A stretch of DNA of 39,697 nucleotides from Candidatus Colenecus caballi (GTDB lineage: Bacteria; Bacteroidota; Bacteroidia; Bacteroidales; Bacteroidaceae): the NCBI GenBank assembly GCA_018065615.1, contig JAGHSY010000115.1:1-39697 (forward strand), in the 5' to 3' direction. Made by a program: the position numbers and the translations under genes. Shown here in pieces: positions 25,344 through 34,670 of this stretch (position 1 is the stretch's first letter; each line of letters starts with the position of its first letter). The notes beneath the pieces are model-generated. The model saw only the letters and a program-made list of their open reading frames with translations, was not told the origin of the DNA and made no database searches.

Positions 25344-26167
25344 ATTTCCTTATCAGAACAATAACGGCAGCCGTTTACGCCTTCGTACTGCTTTTCTGCA
25401 TGCAGAAGGGCGGCGCATGGTTCATCGGACTATTTGGCCTTTGCACCATTCTTGCCACTTTTGAATTCACAGGACTTGCCAATGCATACAAGAAGGCCGA
25501 TGTCAGCCGCCTCTGTTCAACGGCACTGGCTACAGCAGCATACTTCTGGGTTGCTCTAATCCCGCTTCAAAAGGGGGTGACCGTTTCACAGACTCTGTTT
25601 CTGGCCTTTTTCCTGATTACTTTCATTTGCGAACTATACCTGCAGAAGGAAAGTCCCATCAGAACCATAGCCTTCACTCTGTTACCGGTAGTGTACATTG
25701 CACTTCCCTATTCTCTGCTGTCATCTGTTGCATACAGCAGCGGAACGTACCAGTGCGCAATTCCTGTAGCCATATTCATCATGCTGTGGTGCAATGACGC
25801 CGGAGCATACTGCACCGGATGCACCATTGGCAGACACAAGCTGTTTGAAAGGATTTCTCCCAAAAAGACATGGGAAGGCTCCATAGGCGGGGCTGTCCTG
25901 ACAGTCATTGGAACGGTTGTCCTTACCAGATGCCTGCCTGACATTTATGGCTACCTGCCTCTGGGTATATGGATAGGAATGGCTCTTACAGTAGTAGTGT
26001 TCGGAACGTGGGGCGACCTGTTCGAATCAATGATGAAACGTGAAATGGGCATCAAGGATTCCGGTAAGATCCTGCCCGGTCATGGTGGCATGCTGGACCG
26101 CTTTGACAGCGCCCTGCTGGCAATCCCGGCCGTAGCGGTTTACCTGAATATTGTCTTATCTCTGTAA
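25340..26167 (+). CDS. cdsA: Phosphatidate cytidylyltransferase
   Basis: The 275-aa enzyme makes CDP-diacylglycerol from phosphatidic acid and CTP, the branch point of phospholipid synthesis. It has about 7-8 membrane helices and the C-terminal family signature: S-M-M-K-R-E-x-G-I-K-D-S-G, then P-G-H-G-G-M-L-D-R-F-D-S near residue 245. The start is a GTG (25340-25342) that overlaps the ftsH stop as GTGA; the first ATG-type alternative further in would remove the first membrane helix. Its 3' end overlaps the convergent lpxB by 12 bp. Confidence 0.94.
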   Translation: MNFLIRTITAAVYAFVLLFCMQKGGAWFIGLFGLCTILATFEFTGLANAYKKADVSRLCSTALATAAYFWVALIPLQKGVTVSQTLFLAFFLITFICELYLQKESPIRTIAFTLLPVVYIALPYSLLSSVAYSSGTYQCAIPVAIFIMLWCNDAGAYCTGCTIGRHKLFERISPKKTWEGSIGGAVLTVIGTVVLTRCLPDIYGYLPLGIWIGMALTVVVFGTWGDLFESMMKREMGIKDSGKILPGHGGMLDRFDSALLAIPAVAVYLNIVLSL

Positions 26168-27268
26168 AAGTCCGATGATCTGCTGCGCGGCGCGCTCCGG
26201 TGCACCGGCAGGCCCAAGAATCTCCTTCATACGGGCGTAGCCTTCAAGCTGCGCCCTTCTTTGTGGCGTGTCGGACAGGAGCGGAATCAGCTGCCGGCGG
26301 ATGTTCTCCACTGTCAGACCTGCGGCCAGGAGTTCCGGTACGACCTCGGTCCCGGACACCAGATTGACCAGTGAGACATAAGGTATTTTGAGCAGCAGCG
26401 GACGTATCATGGCAGTCAGCTTGGGAACAGGCATACGGTAGCAGACCACCTGAGGCACTTCAAAGACACCGGTCTCAAGCGTTGCCGTTCCCGATGTCAC
26501 CAGCGCGGCATACGAACTCTCAAGCAGGCCGAAGGTGTTCCCGAAAACTTTCTCCACGCCTGACTGGCCAATCACGCTGTCATAGAACTCCGGTTCAATG
26601 CCGGGTGCGCAGGCAAGTATGGGACGTATGCCTTCAATGTCCTTTATGGCCTCAAGCATGGGCGGCAGGTTGCGCTCAATCTCATGGCGGCGGCTGCCGG
26701 CCAGAATGGCCACAATCTTACGTCCGTCGGTCTGTACGGGAGTCTGTCCGGATTTGCGGTAAGCACAGATCTCGTCAACTGTAGGATTACCCACATATCG
26801 GATTTCATACTTGTGTTTCCTGAACCAGTCAACCTCAAACGGCAGTATTGAGAAAAGTTCGTTCACATCACGGCGGATATTGCAAATCCTCCATGTTTTC
26901 CAAGCCCATATTTTGGGAGATATGTAGTAATAGACCGGGATGCCCAGATTCTTGCGGACCTTCTTTGCCAGTGACAGGTTGAAGCCCGGATAATCCACCA
27001 GTATTACAGCATCGGGCTTCCAGCCGGCAAGGTCACTGAAACATTGTCTGGCGCCGTTCAGTATAGTCCCCAAATGTGAAATCACGGGCCACAGACCCAT
27101 GTAGGCCAAGTCACGGTAATGCCTTACGACAACAGCACCGGCCGCCGACATCATGTCACCGCCAAAACACCGGAACTGCGCGCTGGAATCCCTTGCGGCT
27201 ATTGACCGGATAAGATTCGAAGCATGAAGGTCACCCGATGCCTCTCCCGCTACCAGATAGTATTTCAT
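26156..27268 (-). CDS. lpxB: Lipid-A-disaccharide synthase
   Basis: The 370-aa glycosyltransferase (family GT19) joins UDP-2,3-diacylglucosamine and lipid X in lipid A synthesis at the inner membrane. It starts [17 protein letters not shown], the classic LpxB N terminus. Also visible are [11 protein letters not shown] near residue 117, a G-N-P motif near 158, AGSRRHEI near 191 and S-G-T-A-T-L-E near residue 264. The frame opens with a TTG at 27280, but the ATG at 27266-27268 matches the family start. It is transcribed alone, convergent with cdsA and divergent from parA. Confidence 0.95.
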   Translation of the reverse strand: MKYYLVAGEASGDLHASNLIRSIAARDSSAQFRCFGGDMMSAAGAVVVRHYRDLAYMGLWPVISHLGTILNGARQCFSDLAGWKPDAVILVDYPGFNLSLAKKVRKNLGIPVYYYISPKIWAWKTWRICNIRRDVNELFSILPFEVDWFRKHKYEIRYVGNPTVDEICAYRKSGQTPVQTDGRKIVAILAGSRRHEIERNLPPMLEAIKDIEGIRPILACAPGIEPEFYDSVIGQSGVEKVFGNTFGLLESSYAALVTSGTATLETGVFEVPQVVCYRMPVPKLTAMIRPLLLKIPYVSLVNLVSGTEVVPELLAAGLTVENIRRQLIPLLSDTPQRRAQLEGYARMKEILGPAGAPERAAQQIIGLLQR

Positions 27269-27277
27269 AAGCGTTGT

Positions 27278-27285
27278 CAAAAATA
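27278..27285 (-). promoter_or_regulatory. -7 promoter element for lpxB
   Basis: The minus strand reads TATTTTTG, matching TAnnTTTG, only 9 bp upstream of the lpxB ATG. No spaced -33 motif was found. The leader would be only a few nucleotides long, so the call is tentative. Confidence 0.4.
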
Positions 27286-27317
27286 GTATAAAATTCCCGT
27301 ATCCCGATTTTTTGCAC

Positions 27318-27325
27318 TATCTTTA
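27318..27325 (+). promoter_or_regulatory. Probable -7 promoter element for parA operon
   Basis: TATCTTTA differs from TAnnTTTG only at the last base and lies 19 bp upstream of the parA ATG, a distance like that of other genes here. The identity of the true promoter is uncertain. Confidence 0.35.
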
Positions 27326-27344
27326 CAAACTAAATGTTATCACT

Positions 27345-28115
27345 ATGGGAAAGATTATTGCTCTGGCCAACCAGAAGGGAGGTGTAGGAAAAACAACCAC
27401 CACTATCAACCTTGCCGCTTCATTGGCAACGCTTGAAAAAAAGGTGCTGGTCGTTGACGCTGACCCTCAGGCAAATGCATCATCGGGACTTGGCATTGAC
27501 ATAAAATCACTGGAGTGCACCGTTTACGAATGTCTGGTTAACGGCAACAACCCGCATGACGCCATTCTCAAGGCCTGCATTGACGGCCTTTACGTAATGC
27601 CTTCACACATTGACCTTGTCGGTGCCGAGCTTGAACTCATGAACATGGAAAGCCGCGAGACTGTCATGAAGAAGATGCTGTCAAAAGTCAAAGACGAATT
27701 TGACTACATTCTGATTGACTGCTCACCGTCGCTTGGACTCATCACGGTGAACTCACTCACTGCAGCTGACTCAATCATCATTCCCGTACAGTGCGAATAC
27801 TTTGCACTTGAAGGCATAAGCAAACTGCTCAACACAATCAGAATCATCAAGACCAAGCTGAATCCGTCACTTGACATTGAAGGATTCCTGCTGACCATGT
27901 ATGATTCCAGACTCAGGCTGAGCAACCAGATCTATGAGGAAATCAAGAAGCACTTCCAGGAACTGGTGTTTGAAACAATCATCACCCGCAACGTGAAACT
28001 GAGTGAAGCTCCCAGCTACGGTCTGCCTGCCATACTGTACGATGCAGATTCACGCGGAGCCAAAAATTACCTGTCCCTTGCACAGGAAATCCTGAAAAAG
28101 AACGAAAAGAAATGA
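27345..28115 (+). CDS. parA: Chromosome partition ATPase ParA (Soj)
   Basis: The 256-aa ATPase has the deviant Walker A motif KGGVGKTTT at about residues 11-19, the [13 protein letters not shown] segment near residue 40 and [12 protein letters not shown] near residue 120. It binds DNA as an ATP dimer and, stimulated by ParB, segregates the replication origin. The frame extends upstream to 27312, but ATG 27345 ([10 protein letters not shown]) is the conserved start. The chromosomal type, without an N-terminal HTH, and the adjacency to parB fit a chromosomal rather than a plasmid locus. Its stop overlaps the parB start (ATGA). Confidence 0.95.
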   Translation: MGKIIALANQKGGVGKTTTTINLAASLATLEKKVLVVDADPQANASSGLGIDIKSLECTVYECLVNGNNPHDAILKACIDGLYVMPSHIDLVGAELELMNMESRETVMKKMLSKVKDEFDYILIDCSPSLGLITVNSLTAADSIIIPVQCEYFALEGISKLLNTIRIIKTKLNPSLDIEGFLLTMYDSRLRLSNQIYEEIKKHFQELVFETIITRNVKLSEAPSYGLPAILYDADSRGAKNYLSLAQEILKKNEKK

Positions 28116-28975
28116 CACCTCCAAAGAAATCGGCATTGGGCCGCGGCCTTGACGCACTCATATCTACAGAACTTGTACAGACACAGGGATCTTCATCAAT
28201 CAGTGAAGTGCCCATGTCACAGATTCATGCCAACCCTGACCAGCCACGAAGGGACTTTGACCCCGAAAGACTGCAGGAACTGTCCGAATCCATTCATGAA
28301 ATCGGCATTATCCAGCCAATCACGCTGCGCAAGATAAGTGAAGGTAACTACCAGATCATTGCCGGCGAACGCCGTTTCCGCGCCGCCTCAATGGCCGGGC
28401 TGGAGTCCATACCCGCATACGTACGTACAGCCGATGACGAAAACGTAATGGAAATGGCTCTGATTGAGAACATCCAGCGTGAAGACCTGAACTCGATGGA
28501 AGTCGCACTTGCCTGCCAGAACCTGCTGGAGGTATATAGCATGACACAGGACCAGCTAAGCGCCCGCATAGGCAAGAACCGTGCGACCATAGCCAACTAC
28601 ATACGTCTGCTCAAGCTGCCGGCAGAAATTCAGGTGGCACTGAAGAACAAGCAGATTGACATGGGGCACGCCCGGGCCCTTCTGGCCATTGACGACCCGG
28701 TCAGACAGCTTCAGCTTTTCCATGAACTGACAGCAAAAGGCTATTCGGTCCGTATGGTTGAAGAAAAGGCACGTCAGATGAATGAAGGAAAGCCTTCAGG
28801 AAAGGATTCCGGCGCACAGAATGATCTGGCGCCACTTGGCAGACAGCTTTCAAAGTTCCTTGGCGCACCGGTAAAACTAAAATGTTCAGCAAGCGGGAAA
28901 GGCAGCATCAGCATATCATTCAAAAATGAAGATGACCTTGCCAGAATAATGCAACTGTTCGACAGACTCAAGTAA
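28112..28975 (+). CDS. parB: Chromosome partition protein ParB (Spo0J)
   Basis: The 287-aa protein begins with the family's [10 protein letters not shown] motif. It has the ParB nuclease-like CTP-binding domain from about residue 33 (with P-x-Q-P-R near 44 and GERRFRA near residue 87) and a helix-turn-helix at about 145-170 ([20 protein letters not shown]). A C-terminal dimerisation region follows. ParB binds parS and slides as a CTP clamp, recruiting ParA and SMC. I did not find a canonical parS palindrome by eye in this window. It is coupled to parA and to the next gene (TAATG). Confidence 0.95.
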   Translation: MTPPKKSALGRGLDALISTELVQTQGSSSISEVPMSQIHANPDQPRRDFDPERLQELSESIHEIGIIQPITLRKISEGNYQIIAGERRFRAASMAGLESIPAYVRTADDENVMEMALIENIQREDLNSMEVALACQNLLEVYSMTQDQLSARIGKNRATIANYIRLLKLPAEIQVALKNKQIDMGHARALLAIDDPVRQLQLFHELTAKGYSVRMVEEKARQMNEGKPSGKDSGAQNDLAPLGRQLSKFLGAPVKLKCSASGKGSISISFKNEDDLARIMQLFDRLK

Positions 28976-29766
28976 TGACGTTTTCCGGAACAATCAAAAG
29001 GACATTTCTGCTGCTGATTGCGGTTGCCGGTGTTCTGCCTGCATTCTCACAGCGCGCCGACAGCATAAGGAGCGCACGGGTGGACAGCATCTACAATTCG
29101 CTGAACGACACTGCGACCTGGAGACAGGAACTGGATTTTGTAAACAGTCTGAACTGGACGGAAGCATCGGACTCAGACCTTGTCAGACCTCAGACCGCTG
29201 AAAAAAAGCGCAGCAGGATGACATGGAAGCAGAAGGAGGAACAGGCCTTGATGGAAATGAGATCCAAGGCCGATGCGTGGGAACCGGATCCCAGAAAAGC
29301 CGTCTGGATGTCACTTGTCTTTCCGGGCGGTGGCCAGATTTACAACCGCAAGTACTGGAAGCTGCCTGTGGTTTATGGAGGCTATGTGGGCTGTCTTTAT
29401 GCCCTGACATGGAACCAGAACACTTATACGGAATACCGGAAAGCATACGTTGACATAATGGACAACGATCCGGAAACGAAGAGTTATGAGGATTTCCTGC
29501 CGCCTCATTATGAAATTGACACCAGCATGGAAGACTGGCTCAAGGATATTTTCAAACAGAGAAAAGACAAATACCGCCGTTACCGCGACCTGAGCATATT
29601 CGCTTTTGCAGGCATGTACGTCGTGTCAGCAATTGACGCATACGTCGATGCCGAACTTTCACATTTTGACATCTCACCGGACCTGTCCATGGACATTGAG
29701 CCTAATCTTATGTTTGACCGTCTTGGAACAGTGAACGCCGGCTTCTCACTAGCATTCCATTTCTGA
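28975..29766 (+). CDS. DUF5683 protein, predicted membrane/secreted
   Basis: The 263-aa protein begins with a signal sequence or membrane helix (residues 8-24, ending A-F-S-Q). It has a charged segment, then a DUF5683 core from about residue 100 with P-R-K-A-x-W-x-S-x-x-F-P-G-G-G-Q-I-Y-N and K-Y-W-K-L-P-V-V-Y-G-G. Hydrophobic segments near 127-143 and 205-221 are probably membrane helices. The protein ends in a barrel-like A-F-H-F. Its function is unknown. The gene shares its start codon A with the parB stop (TAATG) and its stop with the mltD start (TGATG), implying coordinated synthesis with partition and cell-wall proteins. Confidence 0.85.
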   Translation: MTFSGTIKRTFLLLIAVAGVLPAFSQRADSIRSARVDSIYNSLNDTATWRQELDFVNSLNWTEASDSDLVRPQTAEKKRSRMTWKQKEEQALMEMRSKADAWEPDPRKAVWMSLVFPGGGQIYNRKYWKLPVVYGGYVGCLYALTWNQNTYTEYRKAYVDIMDNDPETKSYEDFLPPHYEIDTSMEDWLKDIFKQRKDKYRRYRDLSIFAFAGMYVVSAIDAYVDAELSHFDISPDLSMDIEPNLMFDRLGTVNAGFSLAFHF

Positions 29767-31013
29767 TGAACAGATTCTTCACAACAGCGCTGCTGACCGT
29801 ATGCATGACCTTCCCGACCGGTGCCGTAGAAGTAAGTGATACTGTCTGCACGGACTCTCTCATGACCGTATTTCCTGAAAGCATGGAATATGACGTTGAC
29901 AGCCTGTTGGGCGAATGGTTTGCAAAACGGTATCTTTCATATGATTCCGACTGCATTGACGGTTCCATCAACCCCAAATTTTCCGACACCGTTTACGCCC
30001 GGCGCCTGAGCAGCCTGCCAACCATAGTGGAAATGCCGTACAACTACGTTACCCGCAGTTCAATAGACGCATACACCGGCCGCAACCGCAAAGTCATATC
30101 ATTTGCACTTGGCATGCTGCCCGTATATGAAGACATCTTTGTGGAGGCGCTCATGAAATACAACGTTCCTCTGGAACTGAAATACCTGCCCATTGTGGAA
30201 TCGGCACTCAAGCCAAAAGCCTACTCGCGTGCAGGAGCAGCAGGAATGTGGCAGTTCATTTACAGCACCGGCCGCAAGTATGACCTCCAGGTCAACAGTC
30301 TGGTCGATGACCGCTATGACATAATCAAGGAGTCCGATGCCGCCGCACACCATCTGCGTGACCTCTATGACATGTTCGGTGACTGGTCGCTGGCCATATC
30401 GGCCTACAACTGCGGTCCCGGCAACATTACAAGAGCCATTACCCGTTCAGGCGGCAAACGTGACTTCTGGGACCTGTACCCTTATCTGCCCCATGAGACC
30501 CGCGGATACCTGCCGGCATTCATTGCTGTCAATTACGCAATGAACTTCTATAAGGAACACGGAATCTGTCCGATGAAGTCTGCCCGTCCTGACCAGACAG
30601 ACACGCTGCACATTAACAGGAATCTTCACATAAACCAGATTCTGCACTACTGCGACATGAGTCAGGAGGAATTCAAGGCACTAAACCCGCAGTATCTGAC
30701 TGAAGTCATTCCGGGAGCATACCGCACCTGCATTCTCACTGTACCGTACCAGTACGTGCGCCCTCTGATTGAAGCCGGCGACTCCCTGTATGAATATGAC
30801 AAGGAAAAGCTGTTCCCCAAGGCCAAGCTTGCGTATATCGATGATGACATGAAGAACCGCATCACCTACGTGACGCACAAGATACAATCGGGCGAGACAC
30901 TGGGTTCCATTGCCATCAAGTACCACACTTCTGTCAGGAACATCAAGAACTGGAACAACTTGAAGAGTGACAACATCAGAGCCGGAAAGACCCTGAGAAT
31001 ATACAACCGGTAA
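29766..31013 (+). CDS. mltD: Lytic murein transglycosylase D with LysM
   Basis: The 415-aa periplasmic enzyme has an N-terminal signal peptide (cleavage likely near residue 20). The SLT domain runs at about residues 120-250, with the catalytic glutamate in VESALKPKAYS, then A-G-A-A-G-M-W-Q-F and ISAYNCGPGN. A C-terminal LysM domain lies at about 366-412 (QSGETLGSIAIKYH). It cleaves the glycan strands of peptidoglycan, forming 1,6-anhydro-MurNAc ends. No lipobox cysteine is seen at the signal peptide. It lies between DUF5683 and rel, 7 bp before the latter. Confidence 0.93.
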   Translation: MNRFFTTALLTVCMTFPTGAVEVSDTVCTDSLMTVFPESMEYDVDSLLGEWFAKRYLSYDSDCIDGSINPKFSDTVYARRLSSLPTIVEMPYNYVTRSSIDAYTGRNRKVISFALGMLPVYEDIFVEALMKYNVPLELKYLPIVESALKPKAYSRAGAAGMWQFIYSTGRKYDLQVNSLVDDRYDIIKESDAAAHHLRDLYDMFGDWSLAISAYNCGPGNITRAITRSGGKRDFWDLYPYLPHETRGYLPAFIAVNYAMNFYKEHGICPMKSARPDQTDTLHINRNLHINQILHYCDMSQEEFKALNPQYLTEVIPGAYRTCILTVPYQYVRPLIEAGDSLYEYDKEKLFPKAKLAYIDDDMKNRITYVTHKIQSGETLGSIAIKYHTSVRNIKNWNNLKSDNIRAGKTLRIYNR

Positions 31014-31020
31014 TTATAAA

Positions 31021-33276
31021 ATGACTGCAAGGATGAGTGAAGAAAATCTTTTTTCCCCGGACGAAGAGAGACTCATAGATGAGGCCTTCCAACATCTTAT
31101 TGACTGTTATCTCCAGACCAAGCACCGCAAGAAGGTCGATATAATAACCAAGGCATTCCAGTTTGCCAGGAAGGCCCACAACGGCGTACGCCGCCATTCG
31201 GGCGAGCCATACATTATGCACCCGCTTGCAGTCGCGCAGATTGTATGTTCAGAAATCGGTCTGGGTTCTACATCCATCTGCTCTGCACTGCTTCATGACG
31301 TCGTTGAAGACACTGACTATACGACCGATGACATAAAGAACGTGTTCGGTCCCAAGATTGCACAGATTGTTGACGGTCTGACAAAGATTGCCGGCGGCAT
31401 ATTCGGCGAGAAGGCATCGGCCCAGGCCGAGAACTTCAAGAAACTGCTGCTGACCATGAATGATGACATACGCGTCATACTGATCAAGATTGCTGACCGT
31501 CTGCACAACATGCGTACGCTGGACAGCATGCTGCCGCGCAAGCAGTACAAGATTGCCGGTGAGACACTTTACCTGTACGCCCCCCTTGCCTACCGCCTTG
31601 GACTGAACAAGATTAAGAGTGAACTTGAAGACCTGAGTTTCCAGTACGAACATCCGGTGGAATTCAAGGAAATTCAGGAAAAACTGTCATTCTCACGTGA
31701 AGAACTTAACAACATATACCAGAATTTCACTGCTCCCATTCTGGAAAGCCTTGACCGGCTTGGTCTGAACTACAACATGAACGGCCGCATAAAGTCACCC
31801 TATTCCATCTGGAAGAAGATGAACAAGAACGGTCTGACCTTTGAAGAAGTCTATGACATTTTGGCCGTAAGGATAGTGTTCGAGCCATCAGCACCTGAAA
31901 AGGAACTGAGCGAATGCTTTGACATATACCTTGCCCTGACGCAGATCTACAAATCGCACCCGGACCGTCTGCGCGACTGGGTGACGCACCCCAAAGCCAA
32001 CGGATACCAGGCTCTGCACGTCACGCTTATGAGCAACACAGGCCAGTGGGTCGAAGTCCAGATCCGAAGCACGCGCATGGATGACATAGCCGAACAGGGC
32101 ATTGCCGCGCACTGGAAATACAAGAACGCCATAAGTTATGAGGAAGACGAATCGGAACTGGGCCGATGGCTTGAGACCATCAAGGAGATTCTTGAAGACC
32201 CGCAGCCCGACTCCATGGACTTTCTTGATACCATCAAGCTGAATCTGTATTCATCGGAAATATTCATATTCACCCCAAAAGGTGAACTGCGCACCATGCC
32301 GCAGGGCAGCACGGTCCTTGACTTTGCCTTCACCATACACACATATCTGGGCACCAACTGCATTGGGGCCAAGGTCAACCATAAGCTTGAAGCCATAAAC
32401 TATGAGCTCAAGAGTGGAGACCAGGTTGAAGTGCTGACATCAAAGAATCAGAAAATCAGTCCCGAATGGTTGGACTTTGCCACTACTGCCAAGGCACGCG
32501 GGCGCATCAAGCAGCTGCTCCGGAAGGAGGAACGCTCAAATCAGAAATTCGGTGAGGCCATATTCCACGAATGGCTGGAAAAGGAGGAACTTGAAACCGA
32601 TTCGGACAAGATGGAACGTATATGCGCCCTGCACGGTTTCCAGAAACGGGAGGAGCTCATGATAGCTTTAGGCCAGAAGAAGATCATTCTGGGTGACGCA
32701 GAACGCAATATAATAAAAGGTGAAAACAGCAGCTGGTACAAGCGTTTCTGGTCATCGTTCTCTTCATCATCAAAGGACAAGCAGGACAAGAAGGCCGACC
32801 AGACTGGTGCGACGGCAAGTGTCGATGTCAAGAAGACGCTGATAATAAATGACGTTGACATGCACAAATACACTTTTGCTGACTGCTGCAATCCTGTGCC
32901 CGGTGATCCCGTGCTGGGTTTTGCCGATGAAGAGGGACATATCACCATTCACAAGCGCAAATGTGAAGTTGCCAACAGGATGAAAGCCAGCAAAGGCAAC
33001 CGCATACTCACTGTAGAATGGCAGATTGAGAACAGCCTGTTCCCTGTAACCATATACATCAAAGGTCTTGACAGCATAGGCACTTTGGGAAAGGTGACGG
33101 AAGTCATTTCCCAGAAGATGAACGTCAACATGAACAAGCTGGTTATCGAATCGAAGGAAGGACTGTTTGAAGGCACAATCAGCATCATGGTCCACAGCCT
33201 CAGTGACGTGGAGACCATTCAGAAGGGACTGAAGAAAATACCCAACATTACAACGGTTGTCCGCAAGGAGGAGTAG
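31021..33276 (+). CDS. rel: Bifunctional (p)ppGpp synthetase/hydrolase (Rel/SpoT family)
   Basis: The 751-aa protein is a full-length long RSH. The HD hydrolase domain has His67 (in MHPLAVA) and His92-Asp93 (ALLHDVVEDT) with the K-I-A-D-R-L-H-N-M-R motif near residue 158. The synthetase domain, with G-R-I-K-S-P-Y-S-I-W-K-K-M near 259 and the ANGYQALH segment near residue 329, follows. Next come TGS (about 415-475), a zinc-finger-like/helical part with the D-C-C-N-P-V-P-G-D motif near 622, and a C-terminal ACT domain (about 675-750). An intact H-D active site suggests it can both make and degrade (p)ppGpp. Its 3' end overlaps the convergent MerR-type gene by 29 bp. Confidence 0.96.
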   Translation: MTARMSEENLFSPDEERLIDEAFQHLIDCYLQTKHRKKVDIITKAFQFARKAHNGVRRHSGEPYIMHPLAVAQIVCSEIGLGSTSICSALLHDVVEDTDYTTDDIKNVFGPKIAQIVDGLTKIAGGIFGEKASAQAENFKKLLLTMNDDIRVILIKIADRLHNMRTLDSMLPRKQYKIAGETLYLYAPLAYRLGLNKIKSELEDLSFQYEHPVEFKEIQEKLSFSREELNNIYQNFTAPILESLDRLGLNYNMNGRIKSPYSIWKKMNKNGLTFEEVYDILAVRIVFEPSAPEKELSECFDIYLALTQIYKSHPDRLRDWVTHPKANGYQALHVTLMSNTGQWVEVQIRSTRMDDIAEQGIAAHWKYKNAISYEEDESELGRWLETIKEILEDPQPDSMDFLDTIKLNLYSSEIFIFTPKGELRTMPQGSTVLDFAFTIHTYLGTNCIGAKVNHKLEAINYELKSGDQVEVLTSKNQKISPEWLDFATTAKARGRIKQLLRKEERSNQKFGEAIFHEWLEKEELETDSDKMERICALHGFQKREELMIALGQKKIILGDAERNIIKGENSSWYKRFWSSFSSSSKDKQDKKADQTGATASVDVKKTLIINDVDMHKYTFADCCNPVPGDPVLGFADEEGHITIHKRKCEVANRMKASKGNRILTVEWQIENSLFPVTIYIKGLDSIGTLGKVTEVISQKMNVNMNKLVIESKEGLFEGTISIMVHSLSDVETIQKGLKKIPNITTVVRKEE

Positions 33277-33613
33277 CATCAAGCTCCTGGCAGATGGCAA
33301 GGAGTTCGGCCTTTACAGCCTGCAGGCGTGACACAATGTCATGCGTGTCCTGGGTTGTCTGCGGATTTTCCTGCATGCGTGTCTTTGCGCCCTTAATGGT
33401 AAGTGACTTCTCCTTGACAAGATGATTCACCAGTTTTATCTGCTCAATGTCCGCTGCGGTGTACTGACGTATTCCCTTGGAATTCTTCTTTGGAGAAATC
33501 TCCTTGAATTCCTTCTCCCAGTAGCGCAATGTGCTGTCAGGAATGTCAAGCATTTCTGAGACCTCCTTAATGGAGTAGTATTTCTTCAGGTTCTTGTTCG
33601 GGTTTAGTGCCAT
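33248..33613 (-). CDS. MerR family transcriptional regulator
   Basis: The 121-aa protein has an N-terminal winged helix-turn-helix of MerR type: KKYYSIKEVSEML near residue 10, then DSTLRYWEKEF and the R-Q-Y-T-A-A-D-I-E-Q-I wing region to about residue 60. A coiled-coil dimerisation helix follows. There is no C-terminal ligand- or metal-binding domain. Short MerR proteins like this are common in Bacteroidota beside an M23 peptidase and alaS. The target genes are unknown. It begins 4 bp after the M23 gene stop, so both share a transcript. Confidence 0.9.
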   Translation of the reverse strand: MALNPNKNLKKYYSIKEVSEMLDIPDSTLRYWEKEFKEISPKKNSKGIRQYTAADIEQIKLVNHLVKEKSLTIKGAKTRMQENPQTTQDTHDIVSRLQAVKAELLAICQELDATPPCGQPL

Positions 33614-33617
33614 ATTG

Positions 33618-34586
33618 TCAATCGAATACTTTACCGTGGTTTTCTGCCAGACTTATCATTTCCTCATACTGCTGTGCGTTCAGGTCCATGAAGTAGTAGT
33701 TGACGGGGTTGACATCGGTCTTGCCTACAATGACTTCATAATGCAGATGCGGGCCGGTACTCTTTCCGGTTGAACCGACCAGTCCGATTTCCTCACCACG
33801 GACTACCTTCTGGCCCTGCTTGACTTCAATCTTACTCAGGTGGGCATAACGGGTCACATAACCGTAGCCGTGGTCAATTATGATAAAGTTGCCGTAGCCT
33901 GACTGCCACTTTGCATATGTCACGACACCGTTTCCGGTAGCATATACCGGGGTTCCGGTGTCACAGGCAAAGTCCATTCCGTGATGAAAACGGCGCACTC
34001 TGTATATAGGGTCCGAGCGCCAGCCGTAGCCCGATGCCGTCCGTTTCAGATCCTTGTTTGAAACCGGCTGGATGGCAGGTATGCAGGCCAGCTTGTTTTC
34101 CTGTTCACGTGACAGTTCCAGAACTTCATTGAAGGAACGGGTCTGCATGTACAGTTTCTTTTCCAGCATGTCAACTTTCTGTGAAGTGTTTACCACAAGT
34201 TCCGCATTGGTCATGTCCAGAAGTTCGGCATAACGGCTCGTGCCGTTGAAACCGGACTGGCGGGCCGATTCAGGAACAGGGTCAGCTTCAAGAAGTACAC
34301 GGTACAGATTGTTGTCACGTTCCTCAATGTCATGCAGCACCAGCAGGGCGTCATCGACCTTACGGGAAAGGACACGGTACTGTGACTGCAGACGGCTGTT
34401 TTCAGTTACAAGGTCACCTACTTTAGGAGTGCTTACTGCGAACAGGTATATGATGAAGAAGACACCTCCAAGCAGTGCTGCAGAAAGCAGACGTATGAAC
34501 CAGGCCTTGAGGCGCTGTCCGAAAGTGGGGAATACGCGGCGGTACACCCTTGCCTGCGGATCATACTGATAGTATACTTTCTTCAT
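33618..34586 (-). CDS. M23 family peptidoglycan endopeptidase
   Basis: The 322-aa protein has a short cytoplasmic N terminus, one membrane helix at about residues 32-51 and a coiled-coil stretch to about 165. A LytM/M23 domain follows from about residue 205. Zinc ligands are in HHGMDF (H-x-x-x-D) and in the H-L-H-Y motif near 292, with a catalytic histidine in TRYAHLS. It should cut peptide cross-links of peptidoglycan while anchored in the inner membrane. The frame opens at 34652, but the promoter at 34608-34638 lies inside that extension, so ATG 34584-34586 is the start. Confidence 0.92.
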   Translation of the reverse strand: MKKVYYQYDPQARVYRRVFPTFGQRLKAWFIRLLSAALLGGVFFIIYLFAVSTPKVGDLVTENSRLQSQYRVLSRKVDDALLVLHDIEERDNNLYRVLLEADPVPESARQSGFNGTSRYAELLDMTNAELVVNTSQKVDMLEKKLYMQTRSFNEVLELSREQENKLACIPAIQPVSNKDLKRTASGYGWRSDPIYRVRRFHHGMDFACDTGTPVYATGNGVVTYAKWQSGYGNFIIIDHGYGYVTRYAHLSKIEVKQGQKVVRGEEIGLVGSTGKSTGPHLHYEVIVGKTDVNPVNYYFMDLNAQQYEEMISLAENHGKVFD

Positions 34587-34607
34587 TATTAAAAAAGTGA
34601 CAGCACG

Positions 34608-34638
34608 CAAAAGTAGTGAATTTGTAGTATCTTTGCAA
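34608..34638 (-). promoter_or_regulatory. Promoter of the M23-MerR operon
   Basis: On the minus strand TTG (34636-34638) and TACTTTTG (34608-34615) are separated by 20 bp, a full Bacteroidetes promoter, 21 bp before the M23 ATG. It surrounds the alaS -7 element of the opposite strand. Confidence 0.7.
34628..34635 (+). promoter_or_regulatory. -7 promoter element for alaS
   Basis: TATCTTTG matches TAnnTTTG, 35 bp upstream of the alaS ATG. It lies entirely within the spacer of the divergent M23 promoter, directly next to that promoter's TTG. No well-spaced -33 is seen. Confidence 0.6.
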
Positions 34639-34670
34639 GTCTGAAAAAGCAATTAGAACAAATTACATAT

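Noticed and set aside
27269-28975. Search for a parS palindrome near parAB
   Set aside because: No convincing GTTCCACGTGGAAC-like palindrome was found by eye; a computed search could still reveal a degenerate one.
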